Shown here: piece after piece, positions 31,310 through 43,404 of the stretch
Layout of the letters: each line of letters opens with the position of its first letter
Position numbering within the stretch: the stretch's first letter is position 1
NCBI RefSeq assembly: GCF_918797505.1
Contig: NC_092797.1
Coordinates: 29,897,372-29,961,371, forward strand
Length of the DNA stretch: 64,000 nucleotides
Reading direction: 5' to 3'
DNA from: Bemisia tabaci
Lineage: Eukaryota > Arthropoda > Insecta > Hemiptera > Aleyrodidae
The notes under the pieces: model-generated
Told to the model about the DNA's origin: nothing
Databases searched by the model: none
Seen by the model: the letters and a program-made list of their open reading frames with translations, nothing else
Position numbers and translations under genes: made by a program

Positions 31310-32610
31310 AGTTTTTGTTGTTTCAAAATTCACTTAGGTTCTCATTGTTGGTTTGAGGAAAAACACTTGATTTACAGTGATTTGAATCAAGTTGAAACCC
31401 GCACCGAGCGGGGTAAGCCCAGTCTTAATCTGAGCAAAAAGACCGGACTATTCGGAAACATTAGGAGTTGTCGACTAGGTAATTAATCTGAATGATTATG
31501 GCTTGTTATACGTGCTCATGATATATGACGACAGATCACGTTCGGCCGGTGAGCGAGCTGAATACGCGAATCGGGAGTTCCGGGCAGTAGGCTCGACGTG
31601 ATGCGATCGCTGCACCTGACATTGCATCGGCGGGACAGGAGCGAGCGGGCCCGAGCGCACTGCACTGGGCCACCGAGTCAAAGCTCCGAGCAAAATGATT
31701 TTACGGTTATGGAACAGCGAGCATTAAACACGTTACAAATCGAATAAAAGAACTGATTTATCCGAGCAAAGCATGCGATGCTTTATTGAGTCGATCGAAA
31801 GCGCGCTGGAATAATGAATGAGCTGAATTAATTAGCGTCACCTTAGTGCACTCACTCCGGCCCTCCGTCGATTGATGCCCCCTCGCACTGACTCCACTCC
31901 ACGTTACAACTCCGTTGCGCCTTTTAGCAGTTTCTCAACTCTTCGTTACATATTTTGCCTCAAATTTTGAATCTTGAAGCAATATTGCTCATGCTTGATC
32001 GAACGCATATTTCAAAAATTAATCAATAGGCTTTCACCTGCTTTTTTTTTTTTTTTTTTTTTTTGTTACGAAATATGTTCAATCTATAGCGAAGAATAGA
32101 GTTTGGGTTACGATGAGGCGGGGGGTGGGGAGAGGGAGGGGTGTAGAATGTAATATTGAGATGTTTCGATAGGAAAATCGCATTTTTTGCCGCTCCTAAC
32201 GTTCCTATGGAATAGGAGATAAGAGCAATAGCCAATGATTTTTCGACGTTAAAATGAAAATGCTCATAAACTACGTGCAAATGAATAAAGTTAAAAGAAA
32301 ATAGGCATGTAGGATGTGCATTGCCATTGTGCATGCCATTGTTCCTTTTTTTAAAAACAAATATACGTCCAAATGTAGGTTTTGGGTTATAATTTTACTA
32401 AAAACCCAGAGAAGTCAATATCACATTGATTCTTCAGCGAACATAACTTGGTATGTGCTTGAAAAAAAAGAAATTTACGATTTTTTGAAAAGTGACGAAA
32501 ATTAAAATACGGTGGAAGTAGTTCTTTTCCTCGGAAACTCTGTTAGGCTTTTTCATCCTCATTGGTTCGCGTTTGCCCTCTCTCGAATTTTTCGTCTTAA
32601 TCTTTTCATC
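31310..32610. other. Unannotated stretch with a poly-T run
   Basis: A 23-base T run is at 32042-32064. No gene or dispersed repeat recognised. Confidence 0.4.
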
Positions 32611-32614
32611 TGCT

Positions 32615-33245
32615 TTCCTTGCTTTGCCTCCCTCAACCCTGGGCACGGGAGTCGGGAAAACTCTGCCACAACACCCTCTTTAGAAACTTCGCTCATCTAT
32701 TCCACCCACCCCTCTCCTTCGCTGCCTTGCTCCATCCTGCCATCCCTCCGTCCCTTATCCCTCCCCCACACCCTGGCCTCCCGTCGGCGGCTCCCCCAAC
32801 CCACTTTGTCCCATTTCGCTTCCCTCCCACCCCTCCCGCCGGGCTAACTACGATCCAAAAACACCCACCAACCCTTACACTTAGACTTGGAGAAACGAGG
32901 CCTTTCCTCTGCTTTTAAACCTTCCTTATCCGCCGCCGCTGCCGCCACCCGCCACCCGCCCGCCCGCCCGCCCGCCCCCGCCGAAGCAGCGACCCACAGG
33001 GGGTTCAGACACCCACCTCCATCTCCGAAGTCCCGAGCTTTATACCTGCGTTGGGTCGACCGGCGGCAGGGGGTGGGGGCGAGGGAGGGCAAGTGGGGAG
33101 AGGGGAATTCGGAGTTCCTCTCGAGGGGAGAACAAACCACCCACCCCATACCGCCTTCTTTTATCCCTTCGCTTGTCTCTTTAGCTTTAACTTTGCAGAC
33201 GCGACCCCCATCCCTCCGCGCCTCCCCCCCCCCCCCGGTCGTGAA
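32615..33245. other. Pyrimidine- and GC-rich region
   Basis: C/T-rich on the + strand from 32620 to 32860, then CCGCC-rich to 33000, a G-rich switch at 33060-33110 and a C run near 33226-33236. Frames of up to 172 codons across it are Pro/Ser-rich and compositional. A CpG-island promoter is possible. Confidence 0.4.
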
Positions 33246-33399
33246 TATCTATATCTTTTTTCTTATTTCCAAGAGAAAGAAAAGAAAACTCGGCGAACAA
33301 GCGAGGGTACAAGGGGAGAGGGGGAAGTCTCCACGGAAAGGGAGGGATTCAGAAAGAAGCCGTTTTCCTTTTAGAGTCTTGGGTTTTATGCTTTTTCCG

Positions 33400-36055
33400 C
33401 AATGAGAAAGGGACAGTCAACGACTTCGTGGATGTATATGTATACTTACTCTAAAACCTCCAAGATGTTAGGAGTTTTGGCGGTTTACACAGAAACGTGA
33501 GCAAGGGTGGCTTTAGGTGGACCAACAAAAAGTAATTGGGTCGCTGATATGGATTGAAAATTGAGCGGAAAACAAGTGCACGGGTCAGGCCATTAAAAGC
33601 TTTTACAGATATTTTCGGTGGTAGTTAAAGTAATGACGAAGTTATGATGATTTAAGTTGTTTATGTTCTTCGGTGGTATTTTCAAAAAGGCTGCATTCAT
33701 CATATTGCACGTTAACTTGCTGAATTTTTGCGCGCAAGCGTAAAATATACACTTTACAGGCATTTGCTCAAGTCATTGAGTCAATACTATGCGCAAAAAG
33801 AGGATTATAATTACTTTATATGACGAGGGAGAAAAATCAAAATCAAAAGTAGGCAATGTTTAGAATGAAAATAATGAAGGGGTGGGTTCTGGATCAGACT
33901 TGCCCAGGATCGCTTCAACAATACGTCAGAGTGGAGGGGGGGGTACAGAAGTTCCGTGACCTTGCATAAAGGATGAATTAGTGAATAATGATCGAGATGA
34001 TGAGATTCAAAAAGGGAGGGCTAAGGCTCTATGAGGAGAGTTAAAGAGAAAAATACGCAATAGGAGTGTGGAATACTCAGCAAGTTAAATTCAGACGTTC
34101 ATGACAATTTGTGCAAGAGCGAGGGTGGGCTTAGACACGAAACACCTTCTGGGGTTGCTTCATCGTTCGAGTCAAGGTGACAAATGAAACACGACATGAC
34201 GAACCTCCACCCTCATGCATTTGATATGGCACAAGTGTATGTCCCTTAGTAGATTTGAAAAATTCATAGAGTTCCGTTGAGAAGGAAATTAGTATCGCAA
34301 TTGGATGAATATAATAAGATAATATGTACATCGGCAGCCGGTAAATCGCAAACAAAGAATATCCAGAAATCACTCCGAAAACGAAAACCATGATGGAGCC
34401 AAACGGATAAAACAGCCCCACACAAAAAACCTGATTTAATACTTTTCGACGAATTCGAATGCACCGCGTTCAAAATCGATAACACTGTCCCATTGGATGC
34501 CAACGAAGTCAATAAATACATACCTAAAATTTGAGTAATTCAAGCAGCTAGTGGAATAAAGAAAACTACACGCCTTATAAATTAATGTAAATGTATGACT
34601 TGAAACAGACCGGACTACCTGAACATATTGAACGCAGATCTAGAGAACTGTCATCCGATGTGCTTGCAGTGTCGCAATGTCCCGTCGTTGAGCTTTCCTG
34701 ATATAAATAAATAAAGAGTAAAAAATTGCCCAGAAATTCTAACAATTGACTCATAATCAACAGGGCTGACTCAATCTTGGGGTCCTTCCTCTCTACCTAT
34801 ACTCTCTCCGTCCTCCACTTCCCTTCCTCATTTGCCTCTCATGTCTTTTTATTTCTCTCATTTCTTCCTTTTTCATTCTTTATTAAGCTTTCCTCTTTAT
34901 CACTCTTTGCAGACTTGCTTTAATCCCGGCCGCAAAACGCGCTCCCGAAAATTTTCTTTAGAGCAACTTTAATTACGAGATACTAAGAATAATATTAGGT
35001 CTTTCGTCGAACGCCAACACTTTAGTTGCTGAGTTATAACCTTGGATAAAGTATTGTTTTTTTAAAAAAAATAAGAAAGGAAAGTTGATGGAATTTTTGA
35101 AATTTAAGATAGAATGTTTAATATTACGCCCACCAAAAAACGAGCAAATGACTGAATAAGAGTTACTACATCCTAGGATATTCGTGAAAAAGGCACAAAG
35201 TTGCTCAAAAGGTATCCGATTCAATTGCAATCATAAAAACAATTAATGGTTCATTATAAATGCGAAATTTCGATTTCAAAAAACACTTGTATTCCATCAG
35301 CCAGACGTAGATACGACAAGGTTATATGTCTGTTCACAATAATATAATTGAGCAACTATGTATATCGCAAGATATAGCCGCTCTATTCAATCCATGATTG
35401 TTTTGGTTGGAACTAAATTAAAAACGTAACGAAAAAAAGTATTTTGAATTTAAACCTTTACTCTATGGCAAGGTTTGCAAAGGGTAAAGCGGAAGATGAA
35501 AGTAAAAGGTTGGCAACGAACGTTCCTCACCCGCATCCACCCACTTTCATAACTCCCGAATAAAACGAGAGTTGAAAATAAGTGCGCCTTCAATCTCGGA
35601 GGACGGCAAAGTGGCCAGCGCCCGTGCCCCAATAGTTATCTCCTACGCCGTGCATTTTCCTCAGCTGGTGCTCGCAGTAGTCCCTTCATGCGCGTTGCGT
35701 CTTCAACTTCAGCGGGGCGTTTTTCTCCACTGGGTTGCGACCCTGCGTACATCAGGCCGAAAAAGTCGACCAAACCCACTCTCGGAAATTTAACTGGATA
35801 CGGGAAGAACAGCGTGGAATACCATTCTACACTCGGAATAATCGGATCGCGTTTAGCAGAAAGGAACCAAGCCAGATCAGCTGTTGCCAAAAACCCAATT
35901 GGGACGATTTAATGTTTTACAAGAACACGTTGTTGTTGTTGAGGATTCCCTTAAAAATTTTAAGGAATTTGTTTCATGATAAGCAGGAAATTCACTAAAA
36001 TTTGCGGAAAAATCCACACAACCGTTTTCATGTTAAAAATTAAATTGCCCAGTTC
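33400..36055. other. Long unannotated stretch
   Basis: About 2.6 kb without repeats I can recognise. A minus-strand 96-codon frame at 34131-34421 is rich in hydrophobic residues and could pass for membrane segments, but nothing else supports a gene. Confidence 0.4.
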
Positions 36056-36057
36056 AC

Positions 36058-36120
36058 AGGGTTGCTACAGTTAGGGAATACCGGAAAAACCGTAAATGTC
36101 AGGGAATTTTATGTGGCTTG
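36058..36120. repeat. Short fragment resembling a dispersed repeat
   Basis: CAGGGTTGCTACAGTTAGGG, ACCGGAAAAACCG and TGTCAGGGAATTTTATG resemble a word series I have seen in degraded repeats of animal genomes. No second copy in this window supports it. Confidence 0.3.
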
Positions 36121-36124
36121 ATTC

Positions 36125-36530
36125 CTTTCTGCTTAACGCGGAGCATTCATCGATGGCTGTACCCGCGAACTTTTCCCCGTTAGAGTACAAACTCTTTCAT
36201 GGCGCGTAGTCATTGAGTTCGGGGGACGAGAATGTTGGTTAAACTTTATGAATGATGGCGTCTGGGGCGAGAGGAGCACGTGGCGCGCGGGACGCGTGTG
36301 CGCGCGAGTGAAATCGGAGTAAAAGACGTCTTGGTATCCGTACTCGAGCGAGGCGGTGGAGGTGGCGGTTGCGGCGGCGGCGGTGGCGGCGTCATTGCTC
36401 GCTGTGTTTACAATGTGAGCGCGGAGCATCAGAACACGTCTGTCTATTGATTGAAATGCAAAATGCACGCACCTGTTGAATCAGCTATCAGAAGCGCGTC
36501 CACCGCGCCGCGCCGCGCCGCGCTCTCGCC
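36125..36530. other. GC-rich island with CGG/GGT microsatellite
   Basis: GGCGGTTGCGGCGGCGGCGG lies near 36363-36382, and CGCGCCGCGCCGCGCCGCGC near 36504. No gene recognised. Confidence 0.4.
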
Positions 36531-36534
36531 CAGC

Positions 36535-38540
36535 AAAAGAGCGCCAACCGTGGATTTCCCTTCACTTCCAGCCGGGAAGCTCTTTCCCTTCCTGGGGGCG
36601 AAGGCAACATTAAAGGGCTTGTTTTGCGTCGATGCGGCACGTAAATTTCCTACTAGCGAAGCGCGAATTCCCTGCTGTTTAGAATCGAGGTGAGAGTCCG
36701 GACATTCCGCTAATTTTGAGGTTAGGTCATGAAGCTTTTAAGGCCCAAAAGGACAGGCAACCTATGAATTCATATTATACAGAGTGATGTATTATTAGAA
36801 TTATTATACGATCCGTCATTGTAAAGCATGTATTTGACTTATTGTTAGTTTTTTAATAAGTTTACTCAGTTGAGTGAGATTTTTTTGCGTAAGTAGAGTG
36901 ACTGCCGTTTTGGACCCTACGAGCATCATCTTTCGACGAGTCCGTACTTTCCTCATATAGGTACTCAAAGTTGCGTTGGTCACAAGATTGTCTCTTGATG
37001 TCATTAAGCTAATAGATTGACAAAAAGTAATCAGCTCTTTTTAAACGCAAAACAGCTACATCCGATATAAACGGAGATGTTGCACATCAAAAAACGAGGA
37101 GTCAGGAGTCGAAAATATGTTATCTCAATGCTTCACTTAAATAAAGATAGCGAGTGATAAAAATCTCAAAACTCTTCGACATTTCTCAGATCTCCTTCAT
37201 TTTCTTGAAGAAGGGCGTGAGTCCAAAATTTATAATTAGCTTCAAAGAGTGCTACAAAATTTGTTACCGAGAACATTATCTCGGAACTTTTGAACGGATG
37301 TTAAACCGTCTTCTGAACACTTCAGAAAATTCTTAGTGGACTTAAGTCCCTCTCCCTACCAGAAACTGACATAATTAAGGTATCAAGAATTGCCCACGAG
37401 ATTTTTGACTCTCAAGGCTTCCATTGGACCGATAAGGGATGGTGCGAATACCTCCACGAACGTAGGAGCAGCCACCGACGTAATTTCCAAAGAAACGATG
37501 AGGGAAACACTTACCTATGTTTACCAGTTCATAGCAACAAACTAATCTAAAAGCTGCGAGACAAAGTGGGTAACGCCCGTTTTGCAGGAGGGAAGGGGGT
37601 AGTAAGAAGGTTGGGGAGGAGAGGCGCCATGCGAGGCGCGTCGCGTTGCGGGGAGGAAGAGTGTGTTAGGGGGATGACGCGCGGCGGCGCATATTTAGGG
37701 AAACGGGTGGATGTTTACATAACATACTTATCGGGGCGAGGTGCTCGACGAACAGCGCCAGAACGTGGCAAGTATCAATTCCGCACAGGGGCGCGGCACT
37801 ACGGCAGGGCGTGGATGGGTGGATGAGGGGGCTGCCCACTTGACAGGGTACAAGGGGTGCTTTATTCCGGGAAGCGCCACGCAACACCAGTCGAAAACAA
37901 CAGCACTCTTCTCTGCATTTATAATTACAAGTTTAACATGGAGCCATTGGTGCTGGTTGCGCACTATTCCGAGGCTCGCTACGTCGGGAGGTGCAGACAC
38001 CTTGGGTTCGGCGCCGTTAGAAAGGGAGGAAGAAGTTATCCTAGAAGGGTCAGGCAAATATTCCTGAAAAATTATAATTTCCTAAATGTGAAACATAAGT
38101 ATGGTGATCTCTAAATGTTGGCTTCACTGCCCCCACAGTTAGCTGTGCATTCCGGGAATGCAAACTTAGATTTGTCAGCATCGAAGAATTTCTAGCCGTA
38201 TATTTGCAACTCATCCTAGAGGCTGGAGCAGGATATTATTTTTTTCTGTCAGCGAACGGGTGGCTGGACATTTGGCAAAAGGCAGAAAATCAGGTAGTGC
38301 ATCAAAGGTGAGAGGGCATACGTTTAGTATTACATGATAGGATCAACATTTTAGTATTCTTTAGAGAAGTTTGGTTATGTTTCGATTTTATGTATCCGCC
38401 AAATTGTAAAATGAAAAAAAAGGAAGAGGAAAAAGAAAAGGGAATTGTCAAGGCGTTGAATAATATACACCGATGCGTGAACAATATGTATTTATAGAAC
38501 GGTCTTGAAGTTTTGAATTGCATCTAAGAATGCTTATCAC
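36535..38540. other. Long unannotated stretch
   Basis: About 2 kb with no gene or dispersed repeat recognised; moderately GC-rich at 37570-38040. Confidence 0.4.
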
Positions 38541-38547
38541 CAGAAGT

Positions 38548-38785
38548 GGGGCTTGGAGGACAAGACGCACAGGGGCAGTTTTTGCTTTTTCGAGAATGTG
38601 ATTGAGGTTTCGAAATTACATGGATCCTTAAGGCGGAAAGTTCAAACTGACTTTCTGATCTTTTAAAATTATAATTTGGGAGCGAATTTTTTCACAGAAT
38701 ATGCGTCAAGACTAGTTTTACTTGGAATCAAATATACCTCAATTTGTTCAAAAATTGCACTTATGCACCTTGTCCTCCAAGCCCT
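38548..38785. mobile_element. Inverted-repeat MITE with GGGCTTGGAGGACAAG ends
   Basis: GGGCTTGGAGGACAAG near the left edge and its exact complement near the right edge, extending inward with mismatches through GCACAGGGGCAGTTTTTG for about 36 bases. Length about 238 bp. No TSD found and no second copy in the window. Confidence 0.82.
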
Positions 38786-38789
38786 TCAG

Positions 38790-39590
38790 ATGAAGTGAGT
38801 TCGAAGCACATTTTAAGTATTTGGGAAGCTACAGGATGACGACAGAACGCGACAGCGGTTTCATGTTTTTGTACGAGAGAGGCTCCCGCGCGGAGGGTAC
38901 GGAGAGATACGGAGGGAAATATGCCTCCGGTGTCGGTGCGAGGTATTTTCTCTCTCAGCCGATTTTCACGAGGGAAAAATGCGCTTTTCCTTCGGTGTCG
39001 GGCTACCCCGACGAGCGAGCGCTTTCGGCATTGCGGGACGACGAAGGAGCCCACATTAAAAAAAGACGGGAAAAAGAGCTGCTGCACCGCGCCGCGCTGC
39101 GTCGCGCCGAAAGCAGCTTAAAAATAAAGTAGAAGTTCCGAGGAAAAAGTAGCTTTTGAAACCGGGACGGGCGGGATCCGCTACGCTCGGGGAATTTTTC
39201 GTCTGACCACGCTCGGCAGAGGCTCACAGTTTTCCTTCCTCTTTTGAAAAAAAAAGCGAAGGAGGGAGGGTAAAAGCTCGGAAGGAGGAGGCGAAAGAGA
39301 GGGGACGAGGGGGAGGGAGAGGGTGAGATCATTATTTTTAATTAACGCGGTGCACCCCGTCGTTTCTCCCGCAGAAGGGCTGAACTTTGTGTAGGGACCG
39401 TCGACTCAAATCCACCACAGGGCCGCTTAAACATTTTTGTCAAACAATGTGCACTTATTTCTGACCGACTCCTGTTCTCTTTTAGTTTCCGCGCTTCGGC
39501 TCGAGTCCACTACTTGAGCCAGCAATTTTTCGCAGTAAAATGTAAATTCGAAGAAAAATACAAAGTGATTGCGGTGGACTAACGGGTCGT
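38790..39590. other. Unannotated sequence
   Basis: GC-rich at 38870-39110, including CACCGCGCCGCGCTGCGTCG near 39085; purine-rich at 39245-39325. No gene recognised. Confidence 0.4.
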
Positions 39591-39594
39591 GATA

Positions 39595-39955
39595 CAGTAT
39601 GTTGGAGTTTTTTGCCAACGTGCGTTAAAAATTCAGCGTAAAGCTGAAATTCTCAACACAGAGGGAAAAAGATCATATGAGCACAGATTTTCTTCAAAGA
39701 GATATGCTGTTATACGCTCGAGCTTGGTAGCAGCAAATTCAGGAGGCTGCAGAGCTGCACTGCACTGAGGATTGGCCAACAAGGCCGAAACGCGTATGCA
39801 GTTGCCTTCCTGAATGGACGAAACTAGTGTTGCACCAAACAGCATATCCATCTAAGGGGAAAATGTGCGCATATGAGCTTTTTCCCTCTATATTGAGATT
39901 TTCAGCTTTATGCTGATTTTTTAACGCACGTTGGAAAAACAACTCCAACATACTG
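39595..39955. mobile_element. Inverted-repeat element with ~90-bp arms (361 bp)
   Basis: CAGTATGTTGGAGTT starts the left arm and its complement closes the right arm. Pairing runs through CCAACGTGCGTTAAAAA, AAAGCTGAAA and AGAGGGAAAAAG to CATATGAGCACA. CAGT ends next to a TA on the left (TC on the right) would be compatible with Tc1/mariner, but this is weak. Confidence 0.87.
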
Positions 39956-39959
39956 TCAA

Positions 39960-41076
39960 AGAAAAAATTAAAATTGACTTCGATTTACCACGTCATATGA
40001 TTGCAATGGGGTACAAAATCCGCCGAAATCCAGTAAGAGCTTTAGGAAAAGTAGCCTTTCATTAACAAGACACAGAGAGAACGACGGCAAGTCAGATTTC
40101 TAGGACCTTTTCTCTACGGATGTTTTCATATGGATCGGTCCTAGGGTCGAACTGCGGGAATGGCACTTCGGGATTTTTCGCAGTTACCTCCTCCACGTAA
40201 CAGGACTCTCACTTCTCACGTCCCTGCGACAAGTTTGCGCGGGAAGATAAATTAGTAAAAACCGAATTCTTAACCCGCATTAAGCTAATAATTGAGCACA
40301 TCAACAATTAAAACAATGATTAAATTAAACGAACACGAACATCTAGTAAAAACACAATAAATTATCACACAATTTGCTTTCACTTCCTCTGTCGATCTCA
40401 TTGTCAGTTACTCTTACATCCCTAAAAGAAGTGCAAGAACTATACTTATAACTGCGATTAATATCGAGTTGGTCAATATTTTTCCCAACTCGCAAGTGAA
40501 ACTTTTCCCTGGGTCAAATCTCATGAAAACATCCCGTTGGGACCAAGGCCTAGTGGGCATGCACTTGCGCACTGGGCATGACTGACTAGGGTCCAACGTG
40601 GCAATGAATTCCGAGCGTGAGTTTGCGGGAAATCATGAAAAAAAGCAAGAAACCGAAATAGTTTTACCTGAGTGGCAGCGCAGGAGCATTTCATCGAACG
40701 TGAGCGCATTGCAAATGGACGGCTTGCCAACGCAATGCTCCTGATTAAAAGTTGTTAATACGCCGCGCGCCGCGCCGCGCTGCGTCCAGCAATCGCGGGC
40801 TCTCCCTCGCGAAGTCGCCAACCGAACCTTGTTCGACTGGCCTACCATTTTTTTCCTTGCCTTTTCTCCCTTTACACACGTGAAAAATTTACTTGCACAA
40901 CTATGCCCACTCTGAGGCAAAATCTACGAAAAAATCATCTAAAAATCACGAATAACCAACTTCGCCTTCATTTTGCGAGGTAGGCCAAAAAAATCTGCGT
41001 GCTGTATCATTAGTTATCAGCTCTCGGATTCTCAAAATTTTCATTTTTTTCACGGTTTGTTGTGAAAATATTCTCT
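39960..41076. other. Unannotated stretch
   Basis: No gene recognised. A GC-rich block, CGCCGCGCGCCGCGCCGCGC, lies at about 40761. Confidence 0.4.
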
Positions 41077-41080
41077 AATA

Positions 41081-41495
41081 TAGTACCTTAGAGCCCCGAT
41101 TATACGCGGTGACCAGGATCGGAGCTAGCGCGGATAATCGAAAATCGCGGATAATTCGAAACTATGCAATTGGTCGGGAAATGTGCTCAAGAAGACTACA
41201 CAAAAGGACTCTACTATAAAACTTGTCGAATATTAGACAGAAATGTAATTATCAGTTACCAATGCATACATTTACCTTAAAAGAGGTTATTTTGGCAACC
41301 ACCATTTCTGATGAAAATATTTTACAGAAGTTTGCGCCATAGAATTATAACGTTTTTTGGCTGCAATCTTTCACATGCGTTAAAGAGAGTTTTCCCTGAA
41401 GTTGGATGGATTGAGCCTCAAATTTCCTTTCACTCCACGAGAAAAGTCACTGCAAAAAACCCGCGGATAAGCCGAATCGCGGATAATCGAGACTC
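41081..41495. mobile_element. pogo/Tigger-like inverted-repeat element
   Basis: The left end reads TAGTACCTTAGAGCCCCGAT then TATACGCGG; the right end, in reverse complement, reads AGAGTCTCGATTATCCGCG. CGATTATCCGCG-type ends are common in pogo/Tigger MITEs. The outermost TAGTACCTT of the right end is missing; the 15-bp minisatellite starts exactly there. No transposase is encoded. Confidence 0.7.
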
Positions 41496-41682
41496 TATAT
41501 CTCGTATCTCTATAGCTCTTATCTCCATATCTCGTATCTCTATATCTCGTATCTCTATACTCGTATCTCTATATCTCGTATCTCTATATCTCGTATCTCT
41601 ATATTCGTATCTCGTATCTCGTATCTCTATATCTCGTATCTCTGTATCTCGTATCTCTATATCTCGTATCTCTATATCTGTA
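41496..41682. repeat. 15-bp minisatellite, TATCTCGTATCTCTA
   Basis: About 12 units of a 15-base repeat, with some shortened by one or several bases. Open frames on both strands (Ser-Ile-Ser-Arg-Ile or Asp-Ile-Glu-Ile-Arg) arise from the repeat period being a multiple of three. It begins in the terminal CGAGACTCTA of the pogo-like element, so it probably grew from that end. Confidence 0.92.
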
Positions 41683-41689
41683 CAGGATT

Positions 41690-42588
41690 TAGATGGCAAG
41701 CTGGGATTTGAACCCAAGTAAACCTCTATGTGCATTGCAAAACTTTACACAGTTCCGTTGATTAATAGTATAGTTCGTGAGAGTAAGACATAACGCGATT
41801 TCTTTGAGAAATTTTCCGAGCAGCGGAAAAATTCAGCCAACAGTTAGGCAAGTGCGGGAACGGAACGTAGGCCATGTTCCACGGTGCAACGGCTCCGGCG
41901 CGGCGCGGGATTTCATGAGGGGGTAAGAAGCGCGTTAGTAACTGGAAAATAGGAGGGATGGTGGGGTGCAGCGGGTAGGGACGGTGACGGGGGGAGGGTT
42001 GGGGTTGGGGATGGGGGTGGGGACGGGGATGAAGCTGTGCCCTGAGGGGTCGTCGGTCGTCGGTTGTGAAAGAGGAGGGCACCTGTACCAGGCATCCTGC
42101 GTTCGGGCTTTCGGGGAGGGGGTTATGAGGATGGAAGATTTATCAACCTGCGCCCAGATTATGTTACCGCGCCGCCGTTTTCAAGAGATTACAGGTAGAC
42201 TCATATACCGCCGCTGTAATTTTTCTCGATTTACTGTCGTGTTTTTCCGCCCTGTTCCCACCCCGGGACTTAGGGCTTCCGTCTCGTAATTTGCTTTGCA
42301 TGTTTAATAATGCTCAAACAACTTTGGAAAAATAAATGAAACGAAAATGGGGGAAATGAGTGGCCGTGATAAAATAAATTGGATGCTTCGATTTCGGAAC
42401 AGTACCCCTTTTCGAACAAATAATCTCTTGGCAATCTCCTCGTTTAATTCTTCAAAAAATTGGTCCTTCATTGCGACAGTAGAATCATCGGTGACTCCAT
42501 TAACTCCCAAAATGGTGATTTTATGACCAAACACTGCCAAATTCACCTTTAACATTCGGGGGTCAACAGCTTCCCATGTAGTAATGCA
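41690..42588. other. Unannotated sequence
   Basis: GC-rich part at 41880-42110 with GGTTGGGGATGGGGGTGGGG near 42003. On the minus strand GGTTCAAATCC (41707-41717) looks like a pol III B box, but no tRNA fold or A box accompanies it. Confidence 0.35.
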
Positions 42589-42592
42589 CAAA

Positions 42593-42816
42593 AGGACGTA
42601 TATTTCTATCAAACGGAACTAAGCGCCAATTTGAGTTCCTTTCGAGGAATTTAGAATCCCGGATAGCGCGCTCTGTCAAACGGACCTAAGCGCCATGGAA
42701 AAGCATTGCGAGTATAGGACGGAATAGGCCGGACGCCCGATTCCGCCGCCAATCCAAGCCCCCCTCTACCTTCCTCACCCTATGGCGCTTAGGTCCGTCT
42801 GATAGAAATACGTCCA
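42593..42816. mobile_element. TGGACG-ended MITE, copy 2 (224 bp)
   Basis: Same design as the copy at 31088: AGGACGTATATTTCTATCAA then ACGGAACTAAGCGCC, an internal repeat of TCTGTCAAACGGACCTAAGC, CATTGCGAGTATAGGACGGA, and a right end TATGGCGCTTAGGTCCG ... TACGTCCA. Clearly related along its full length. Confidence 0.87.
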
Positions 42817-42835
42817 AATAATAATGATTGACCGA

Positions 42836-43150
42836 TTCTAAAAAGTTGGAGCCTTCGTCGCGTCGTGTGCTCCGAGGTAAACAGACCACACTCCGAAATT
42901 AGGAACTACAATTTCAGGCTCATCTATAAAAAAAAGTGCTCCCTAGGAAAACTTATGGCACTCATGATGTTTCTGAAATGAGCCAGAAATAGTTCCAAAA
43001 AAGTCGGAGTCTTCGTCGTGTACTTCGAAATAAATGGACCACATTTTGAAATTAGGAGCTAAAATTTCAGGCTCATCCATAAAAACACATATACCTGCGT
43101 AGGGAAACTTATGGCACGTGTGACGTTTCTGAAATGAGCCAGAAATTGTA
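42836..43150 (+). repeat. ~158-bp tandem repeat, two units
   Basis: Unit 1 starts at GTTGGAGCCTTCGTCG (about 42845) and unit 2 at GTCGGAGTCTTCGTCG (about 43003). Both contain CCGAAATTAGGA or TTGAAATTAGGA, TTTCAGGCTCATC, AACTTATGGCAC and GAAATGAGCCAGAAAT. A third diverged unit is at 55245-55395. Confidence 0.85.
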
Positions 43151-43240
43151 GTTCCTAATTGCAAAATGCTATCAAAGTGATTGCGATCAGTAAAGGTAAC
43201 CAGAATAGTGCAGCTTGTTAAATTGACGCGACACTTCAAA

Positions 43241-43399
43241 TGGACGTAACTATACGAAAAGGAACTTGGTGCACGTGACTGAAATCAGAAGGAACGATGA
43301 AGTACGTAAACACGCACATAGTTCCTTTCAATGTTTCTCATTTTCACATGGATTCTTTTGATTCATTTCATTCTCACATGGTTAGTATAAATACGTCCA
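43241..43399. mobile_element. TGGACG-ended short element, variant interior
   Basis: TGGACGTAACTATAC at the left and GTATAAATACGTCCA at the right, with AAAAGGAAC and GTTCCTTT near the ends or interior. The terminal octamer is shared with 31088, 42593 and 58542; the rest differs. Confidence 0.6.
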
Positions 43400-43404
43400 A
43401 ATCA

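Noticed and set aside
34131..34421. 96-codon hydrophobic minus-strand frame as a receptor exon
   Set aside because: AT-rich sequence easily gives hydrophobic frames; there is no family motif, no neighbouring exon and no clear splice sites.
41707..41717. tRNA B-box-like GGTTCAAATCC on the minus strand
   Set aside because: No A box at the right distance and no cloverleaf; a short match like this is expected by chance.
41311..41735. Frames with Ser-Ile-Ser-Arg or Asp-Ile-Glu-Ile-Arg repeats
   Set aside because: The 15-bp minisatellite is a multiple of three, so it stays open in several frames; no independent evidence of coding.
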